Assembly (NCBI GenBank): GCA_023105745.1
Contig: JALGQZ010000004.1
Span: 66,084,612 to 66,148,611, forward strand
Source: Austropuccinia psidii
Taxonomy: Eukaryota > Basidiomycota > Pucciniomycetes > Pucciniales > Sphaerophragmiaceae
Reading direction: 5' to 3'
Length of the DNA: 64,000 bases
The notes below the pieces were generated by a model. It was given only the letters and a program-made list of their open reading frames with translations, did not search any database and was not told the origin of the DNA. The position numbers were made by a program, and so were the translations under genes. Every line of letters begins with the position of its first letter. Positions within the stretch are counted from its first letter, which is position 1. Shown one piece after another: positions 58,390 through 64,000 of this stretch.

Positions 58390-60105
58390 TTAACATATTA
58401 CACCCTCTCTTGGTTCACCATCCACAATTTGTCTTTGGTGAAGGGCTGCTCCTAAGCCTTGGCTGCATGCTGCATCTATATATAACTTGAATGGTAGTTC
58501 AAAGTCAGGTAAGATGAGCACTGGTGCATTGGTGAGTTCATATTTGATTCTCTCATATGCATCCCTCCTCTCCTTGGTTATTTCAAAAACTACATCTTTT
58601 GAACATAACTTGTATAAACTACTAGTTATGTGTGCAAAAGTTTTGATATGGTTTCTATAGTAGCTAGCAAACCCAAGGAAAGATTGCATCTCTTTGATGT
58701 TCTTTGGTACTGGCTTTTGCAGTACTGCTGCTACTTTGTTCTGGTCAATTGCCAGACTAAGACCTGAGACTTTATGTCCCAGAGATAGTAGCTCTTGTTG
58801 GCCAATATTACACTTTTTGAGTGAAATTTTCAGATTGATGGGTGTGCATTTACTTAGAACTCTGTCTATGTATTGTACGTGGTCTTCCCATGTCTCTGAG
58901 TATATAATGATATAATCAATATATACTACCATCCAGCCTTCCATTATTTCTTGTTGGAATATGGTGTCCATCATCCTTTGGAAGTGGGCTGGTGCATTCT
59001 TAATGCCAAATGGCATTCTGGTGTACTCATATATGCCCATATGGCATATTATTCTGAGTAATTTCATGGAGTTTGGTTTAACTCCATTTTGGTGGAAGCC
59101 TTTCATACAATCCATCTTGGTTATGTATTTGGCTTTGGCTAGCTTATCCAAGGCATGAAGTATCCTTGGTATAGGGTACCTGTCTGCTTTTGTGTAGTTA
59201 TTCAGGGCTCTGAAGTCTCCACACAATCTAGATTTTCCATCATGCCAAGTGATTAGGACAGGAGTGGTGATTTTCACTATTTCATTATGTCCAATCTTCC
59301 TGATGACATCCATATCTAGGAGTTCATTGATGTGTTTCTCAATTTCTTTCCTGGTTTCCAGGCTTGCTGGATAAGGAGGTCTTCTCAGCATGGGTGGATA
59401 AGGCCTTTCCACATCCAGATATAGTTCTATATCATGGCCTTTGATCTTGCCTAATGGTTCTTCACCAATGGCAAATGCTGGTCTGTTCTTTCTCAGCATC
59501 TTCAGTAAACTTAGTTTTTGTTTACCGGTGAGGGTGGTGCTAAACTGTCCCTCTCTGAATTCCTTCAGAAGCTCTTCCAGTGGATCCTGAGAAGATATCT
59601 GGTATATGTCAAGTGAAAATTTCTTTTCCTTGTTAGTACCTATGGTAATGTGCCTATTTTTACTGTTGTAAATATCTATGGCATACATCCTCTGGTAATC
59701 TGTTCCCAGTAAAAACCCTTGGATGTGGGCATCATTAAACACTACAAACTCTGGGTTGAGTCTGATATTACCCTTCCTGTGGGGTATAATTATCTCCTTG
59801 ATAATTGTCCCTATGGAAGTCATCTTCCCTGATGCACTTTTAAAGTTCTTTGCCTTAGTGGGCAAGAGCTGTTTTTCCCAGTTTGGGAAGTGGGTATCCA
59901 GATAGTTTCTGGCCACTATGGAGCAGTGTGCTCCACTATCAATGATCAGTGGATGCTGAGCATTGTCAATACAAACAGTCATTTTTGTGGCTGTTCCATG
60001 TATATATGCCATTCCTTTGGTTGGTGTAACCAGGAATGTTTGTGCATCTTGTGTGTGTTTGTACAAGTTCTTGTTAGCAGTGTCCTGTGGCATGCCTGCT
60101 TCCAA
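58390..60105 (-). pseudogene. Element E protease, reverse transcriptase, start of RNase H; RT active site mutated
   Basis: 571 codons between two in-frame stops. Aspartic protease I-D-S-G-A-H near residue 57. RT with [10 protein letters not shown], then an active site reading Y-I-D-Y where A has Y-I-D-D; the codon is TAT where GAT is expected (+ strand about 58918). Loss of this Asp abolishes metal binding in RTs generally. RNase H begins [13 protein letters not shown]. It ends at TAA 58390-58392, where A has Tyr. Confidence 0.93.
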
Positions 60106-61293
60106 CTATATGTCCTGGATTTCCAGTGGGGTTTCTTCTTGGTATTCCACTAGAAATTCCTCTCTTGGGTCTTGATCATCCTCAGATGGTTCTCTGATGG
60201 CATCACCCATAGAGTCTGAATCAGAATCCTCTGTTGGAGGTTCTTCCTCAGGGACTTTCTCTATGGCATAGACTTTCTTCTTTGCCTTTGGACAGTTGTT
60301 GGCATAGTGGTCTGTTGAACCACAATTGTGACAAGAATTTCTCTTCTTTGCCACTTCTGCCACTCTTTCTTTGGGTTTGTCTTTAAACTCTACCCTGAAA
60401 GGTTGATTCTCTTTGAAACTACTGCTCTTATATGGGGTGAATTTCCCTATATTTGTCCTCTTCCTTATGTTTTGTAAGGTGTTGGCTATGTCATCTAGAG
60501 TGCAATTTTGGTTGCATCTGCATTTTACTGCATTCTCTAGTTCTCCTGGCAGTTGGGTCAGGAGTTTGTGATTCCTCATTTGGATGTTCATCTGAGGATC
60601 AATGGCTTTGAGTCTTTTAGACTGTCTAAGACACCACTCATATGGATCTTTGTCCACAGAGTATTTGTCATTTTCAAATGACATGGTCTTTTGCAATATC
60701 CAAGTTCCATTACTGTACTTTTGTATTATTTGATTCTTCCACCATGGCCAGTTTCTTCTGCCATGGATTTCTTTCATTTCTGTGTACCATATACTTGCAT
60801 GACCGTTAAATGCAGTATTCAATCTAGCAGTGATCCAGTAGTCTGGTATGCTTGGTACATCAATGAAGAGTCCATCAATATAATCTATGAGTTCCATATG
60901 ATCATATTCTCCTGATCCAGAGAATTTGGGCCAGTTGGAGGCCTCAGGAAGCTGTTTCAAGGCTTCCTTCTCTGAATAAGACATGCCATCTCCATCCTGG
61001 TATTGTGATGGAGATATTGCCTTATTCAACATCATGGCATCTGGTTTGATGTCATCTGGTTGATATGGATTCTCCATAGCTTGGCCTTGTGGTTGGGGCT
61101 TCAAGCTATGATAGGCATTAAACAATTTGTTAATGTCTTGATCCAGACACTCCCTGTCCCTTGTGCTGTGGTGTTGTTCTTCAAAGACTATATTCAGTCT
61201 TTTGTTGGTTTCTTCAGAGGCTTTGCTCAGTTGAGCATATCCTTCTTGAAGATTTTTAACTATTTGTTCCAAGGAGGCTTGAGTTTGTCTCAT
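60106..61293 (-). pseudogene. Element E Gag: capsid-like core and zinc knuckle
   Basis: 395 codons from ATG 61293 to TAG 60106-60108, in the same phase as Pol. The core has N-W-P-K-F-S-G-S-G-E-Y-D-H-M ([12 protein letters not shown]) and W-P-W-W-K. A knuckle reads C-H-N-C-G-S-T-D-H-Y-A-N-N-C, followed by an acidic Ser/Asp/Glu tail. The TAG sits between Gag and protease, the place where some retroelements use a stop for read-through. A and D do not have it, so a nonsense mutation is more likely. Confidence 0.9.
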
Positions 61294-61314
61294 CCTCTCT
61301 TGGATAGCTTTAAT

Positions 61315-62193
61315 CTATGCAAACTGCTTTGCAGATTGTTCAGAATATTGGGACATTTGTAACCACAGTGTATCACTGTTGATGTTACTCTCAGATGTGA
61401 CAATGTTATTTTCAGTCTGAGTGGGGGTAATGTTTCTATTACTAGGACTACTGATTCTAGAGTGGTTTACAACTATTTCTGGTTCTTGTGTACTTCTTTT
61501 ACCAAATCTAACAGCTTCTGGATCATGGGGTCTGACTCTTTCCTCCTCTGGTTGAAGAAGGCTTTGTTCTTGCCCTTGTTTCCTTGTCTTCGCCTGGAAA
61601 CTTCCTGGAATTGTGAAGAATGGTGACTCTTGGCCACTGATCTGTTGGTTTCTGAATGGTGTGAAGCCACTGGAGAGCTGATTTGGCCTGCTCCTTGTGA
61701 ACCTGAAGGAATCTGAGTAGGCCCTGTCTGGGTTAATTGTTCTTCTATTGCTTGGATAGTGGCTTGATTCTCCCTTATCCTCTGTGCCCTTGCCTCCAGG
61801 AGTCTGCACTGCCTGGTAGGATTCCAACCTTTGGTGATTTCCATAAGGTCTTTGAAGTCTATCTCTTTGAGACAGATCTTCAGGCATCTTGATCCAAGTT
61901 CTTCCCAGTGAGTTGCTAGGTTGAACCTCTTGTTGTCCATGCTCCATTGAAACAAATCTTTGAGGAGTTGGTGCATCTGAAGAACTTGATCCATATCCTT
62001 CCAGTCCTCTGGTTTGAGGTTTCTGTTGAATTGGAGTGTGAATGGCAAGGTTGATATTATCTCCCTCATTGTTTTGCCATCCACCACTGTGTCCAAGGTG
62101 TCTTCTTCCAGGTCTGCTGGTTATGGACAATTCTTCTCTGTCTTCTGGCTGGTTCCTTTGGAAGCCAAGATCTCTGAGGTATGCAGGGGACAT
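61315..62193 (-). pseudogene. Element E Gag N-terminal low-complexity frame
   Basis: 292 codons in the Gag-Pol phase, rich in Gln, Ser, Arg, Pro and Glu, ending at TAG 61315-61317 (A-K-Q-F-A-*). The likely Gag start is the internal ATG of M-E-H-G-Q-Q-E-V (about 61946), inside the overlap with the 207-codon ORF. It corresponds to the M-P-V-Q-K-L part of element A. Confidence 0.75.
61473..62096 (-). CDS. Element E overlapping ORF (207 codons)
   Basis: Overlaps the Gag N-terminal frame in another phase. It starts M-D-T-V-V-D-G-K in the track-like frame but is open further upstream (L-E-E-D-T-L). It contains F-Q-W-S-M-D-N-K, a helical Glu/Leu-rich part and K-G-W-N-P-T near residue 90, then a basic Ser/Gln-rich tail ending H-K-N-Q-K. 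The G-W-(N/S)-P motif and overall layout match the frames at 661-1245 and 23330-23614. Unlike Gag-Pol of this copy, it has no stop inside. Its function is unknown. Confidence 0.7.
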   Translation of the reverse strand: MDTVVDGKTMREIISTLPFTLQFNRNLKPEDWKDMDQVLQMHQLLKDLFQWSMDNKRFNLATHWEELGSRCLKICLKEIDFKDLMEITKGWNPTRQCRLLEARAQRIRENQATIQAIEEQLTQTGPTQIPSGSQGAGQISSPVASHHSETNRSVAKSHHSSQFQEVSRRRQGNKGKNKAFFNQRRKESDPMIQKLLDLVKEVHKNQK

Positions 62194-62241
62194 ATCAGTG
62201 TTTGCAAGCAGTCAAAAACTTTATGTTCTTAGGGTATTTAC

Positions 62242-62541
62242 CTTTGACTGTGCCTTGTACAAATTTATTGTCTGCTGACTTGGGCAGTTTGCCTTTGGAA
62301 GTTACAACTGGGTTAATAATTGTAATCTTTCCTGTACAAGTGGTTAAGGTTGGTTTACCTTGTATGGATGCAGAGTTTCGTGGTTTTCTACTTCTCTGAG
62401 TGGCTATGGGTGTCCAATTTTTGGCTGTAATGAGACCTTCACTGTGCCTCTTTCCTTTTCCCTTGCTTCCCTCTGGTTCTGAGGGTGTCACTGGTGTGTT
62501 GGCCTGTGACTGGGTCTCAAGCGGGATGTAATTTTCTTCCA
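62242..62541 (-). CDS. Element E ORF1 exon 1
   Basis: Exon 62541-62242 follows the acceptor TTGATTCAG and starts TG-GAA-GAA. Joined to the A at 63084 it begins M-E-E-N-Y-I-P-L-E-T. It is Lys/Ser/Thr-rich and basic. It ends at CAAAG|GTAAAT (62242/62241). A likely acceptor is CATACCTCAG (about 62183), leading into E-I-L-A-S-K-G-T-S-Q, which meets TAA shortly after in this copy. No function is known. Confidence 0.65.
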
Positions 62542-63083
62542 CTGAATCAAGGCAGGAAAAAAGAGGGCTTATGTCAGTTAAGACTTCTCAAGGATGCTGG
62601 TTTTGCACGTCTAAGATTGGCCTCTGGGATTGTATGTTACCACAATGTGCCCTGTAAAATGACAGTGTAATTGAATCAACAATTCCATGTCAGAATTACA
62701 GCTTTTGGTACCCTGTCACACTGTTTGTGTGCCAGTATCCCACAGATACACTTGTGGTTTTCAAGTGTATTCTGTACAAGTGGTTTTGTTTAAGTGTTAT
62801 TGAGTTAACAATACACTTAACCACGCCTCAACTGATTAATTTTCAGTCAGAGGTGGCCTTATTCAGTCAAGAATACAGGACTTATTGATGGCTTATGTGT
62901 TTTTATATACAAAACACGCCAAAAATAGTTATTTTCAGTGGGTATCAACCACGTGAATGATACTCTTATAATATGAGTATATATAAAGAAAAGTATGAAG
63001 ATATGTAAAATATATATCTTAATAGAGAAATCACGCCTAAAAAAAAAACTTGTTAATAAGTCATCAAAAGAGAAAAGACTTAC
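62542..63083 (-). other. Predicted leader intron of element E, making ORF1's ATG at the junction
   Basis: Donor CTTATAA|GTAAGT (63084/63083), a consensus site, and acceptor TTGATTCAG|TG (62542/62541). The join is A|TG, followed by GAA GAA AAT in the ORF1 frame. This is the best-supported of the three leader introns. Confidence 0.6.
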
Positions 63084-63110
63084 TTATAAGGTCCAAAAAA
63101 GGATTTAAAA

Positions 63111-63129
63111 CACAGCCAGGCCCCCAAAA
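63111..63129 (-). promoter_or_regulatory. Primer-binding site of element E
   Basis: On the - strand TTTTGGGGGCCTGGCTGTG directly follows the LTR end. Differs from the A site by one base in the last 16 and one extra T of spacer. Confidence 0.78.
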
Positions 63130-64000
63130 TGTCAGGATGAGTCTATGTTGAAGGAATAATAAGGCTATTTACAACTAAAACTATGACTGTGACATGGTAA
63201 AAATGGTTTTAAAAGATAATAAAGTTGATAATGGATGATTAAATTAAGATTTTAAGGGCTTTACTATAGAGATATAGTGGTGGTGAGCGCTGCTGAAAGC
63301 CCTGGGTGCAGCTTTATCTGTTGGGTTACAATAATAAAAGACTACAATAATTAGATTTATAATTATACCTGATTTTTAACCAAGAGTAAAACTGTTTTTG
63401 ACAGTTTACTACGTAGGTTGTTCAAGAGCAGGATGGGGAGATGATTTTGGCTGTGAAAAGCCCTCCTTTTATCCTGAAATTGGGGTGGAAAGGCTGCTAG
63501 ACCTTTCCAGGTAGAGGAAGTGAAGATTTTTCACTCTCCAGGACAGGCTTGTGGTTTGCAAACAGACTTTATACCCTGTATTGGGCTCAGATGTGGTTTT
63601 GAAACTACATCTGGGCAGTTTTCACCAATACAGGGTGAAAATTTTCATCTGGGGACCTCACAGCCTGATTCTGACGTGTATGACACGTAGAATGCTGTAC
63701 AGTAACTGTATGGGACCCCAGTATTGGCTGACATATTAGGTATTGAAGTAAAAACATGCTTCTTCATCTATTTGACACCTCATATTCATGATTATGGGAT
63801 ATTATCCCATGGTAAGGCTGTATATGACAGCAGGTGGGATTTTGACCTTAAACCAGCCATAACTCTGTCAGTTTTTGAGATATCAACCTAAAAATTGGTT
63901 CATTGGATATCCCTGTATGAGCTCTACGCAATGGTACCCAATTTGGTATGGTTATCAAGAAATATGGCAAACTTATCCCATGTACACGGTTTTTTGTACA
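63130..64000 (-). repeat. 5' LTR of element E, first 871 bp on + (window ends inside it)
   Basis: On the + strand TGTCAGGATGAGTC..., matching 53379 onwards. If it lacks the nested B LTR it should end near 64555, followed by a GCCAA TSD and the rest of the B LTR that starts at 52300. Confidence 0.92.

Larger units (their letters stand above)
53379..64000 (-). mobile_element. Ty3/Gypsy chromodomain retrotransposon E, inactivated, 5' LTR cut by window end
   Basis: A full-length element on the - strand: 5' LTR from 63130 rightwards (beyond the window), PBS, ORF1, Gag, protease, RT, RNase H, integrase, chromodomain, PPT, 3' LTR 53379-56313. Related to A and D in protein but with unrelated LTRs. 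Four in-frame stops and a mutated RT active site show that it is dead, although the reading frame is otherwise unbroken over almost 6 kb. I recognise the family as abundant in Austropuccinia psidii. Confidence 0.93.

Noticed and set aside
60106..60108. Programmed Gag-Pol read-through stop in element E
   Set aside because: A and D have no stop there and E carries three other stops and a dead RT, so a nonsense mutation is simpler.

Overview
The window is eukaryotic, AT-rich and made almost entirely of nested long-terminal-repeat (LTR) retrotransposons, with one recognisable host gene. The organism is very probably a rust fungus (Pucciniales). The Gag-Pol families here are ones I recognise as highly abundant in the roughly gigabase, Ty3/Gypsy-filled genome of Austropuccinia psidii (myrtle rust). 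The species call rests on that recognition and has not been checked by a search.

Layout. (1) 1-16681, + strand: a tandem array of two nearly identical Ty3/Gypsy chromodomain elements (A1, A2) sharing a central 1924-bp LTR (6311-8234). The left LTR is outside the window and the right LTR is 14758-16681. (2) 16682-26533, - strand: a decayed related element (D) whose 3' LTR was split by the A array. D itself appears to sit in an older LTR of another family (B fragment, 26534-27175). (3) 27807-31246: an old A-like LTR carrying a solo B LTR with perfect target-site duplication (TSD) CACAA. (4) 32567-33937: a decayed E-type solo LTR. (5) 36924-38375, - strand: a three-exon gene for the mRNA 3'-end-processing zinc-finger protein Yth1/CPSF30, in the only CpG-retaining island of the window. 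(6) 40182-40645: a 464-bp terminal-repeat retrotransposon in miniature (TRIM) with TSD CTCAG. (7) 41431-46614: a triple nest, C-family solo LTR (TSD TCCAT) inside an A-family solo LTR (TSD GGCCT) inside a B-type LTR. (8) 50726-50872: a 147-bp foldback MITE flanked by TTAA, in a strand-asymmetric T-rich/A-rich block. (9) 52300-53378: a B LTR interrupted by element E (53379 to beyond 64000, - strand). E is a full-length but inactivated chromodomain Gypsy element whose 3' LTR alone carries a further B solo LTR (TSD ATGAG).

How it works together. Each autonomous element has the order LTR, primer-binding site (PBS), short spliced ORF1, Gag, protease, reverse transcriptase, RNase H, integrase, chromodomain, polypurine tract (PPT), LTR. 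Three features recur in all three families (A, D, E): a 5' intron whose splice junction would create the ORF1 start codon (A|TG); a second short intron after ORF1 exon 1; and a stretch where two reading frames are open at once, one giving an ORF1-like protein and the other the Gag N-terminus. A1 and A2 look young, with about ten differences over 6.5 kb and one noticed LTR difference, but both carry the same in-frame TAG in RNase H. Older copies show loss of CpG by C-to-T and G-to-A change. Long stretches between elements (31.2-32.6, 34-35.6, 38.6-40.2, 46.9-50.1, 51.2-52.3 kb) are AT-rich with no gene I can support.
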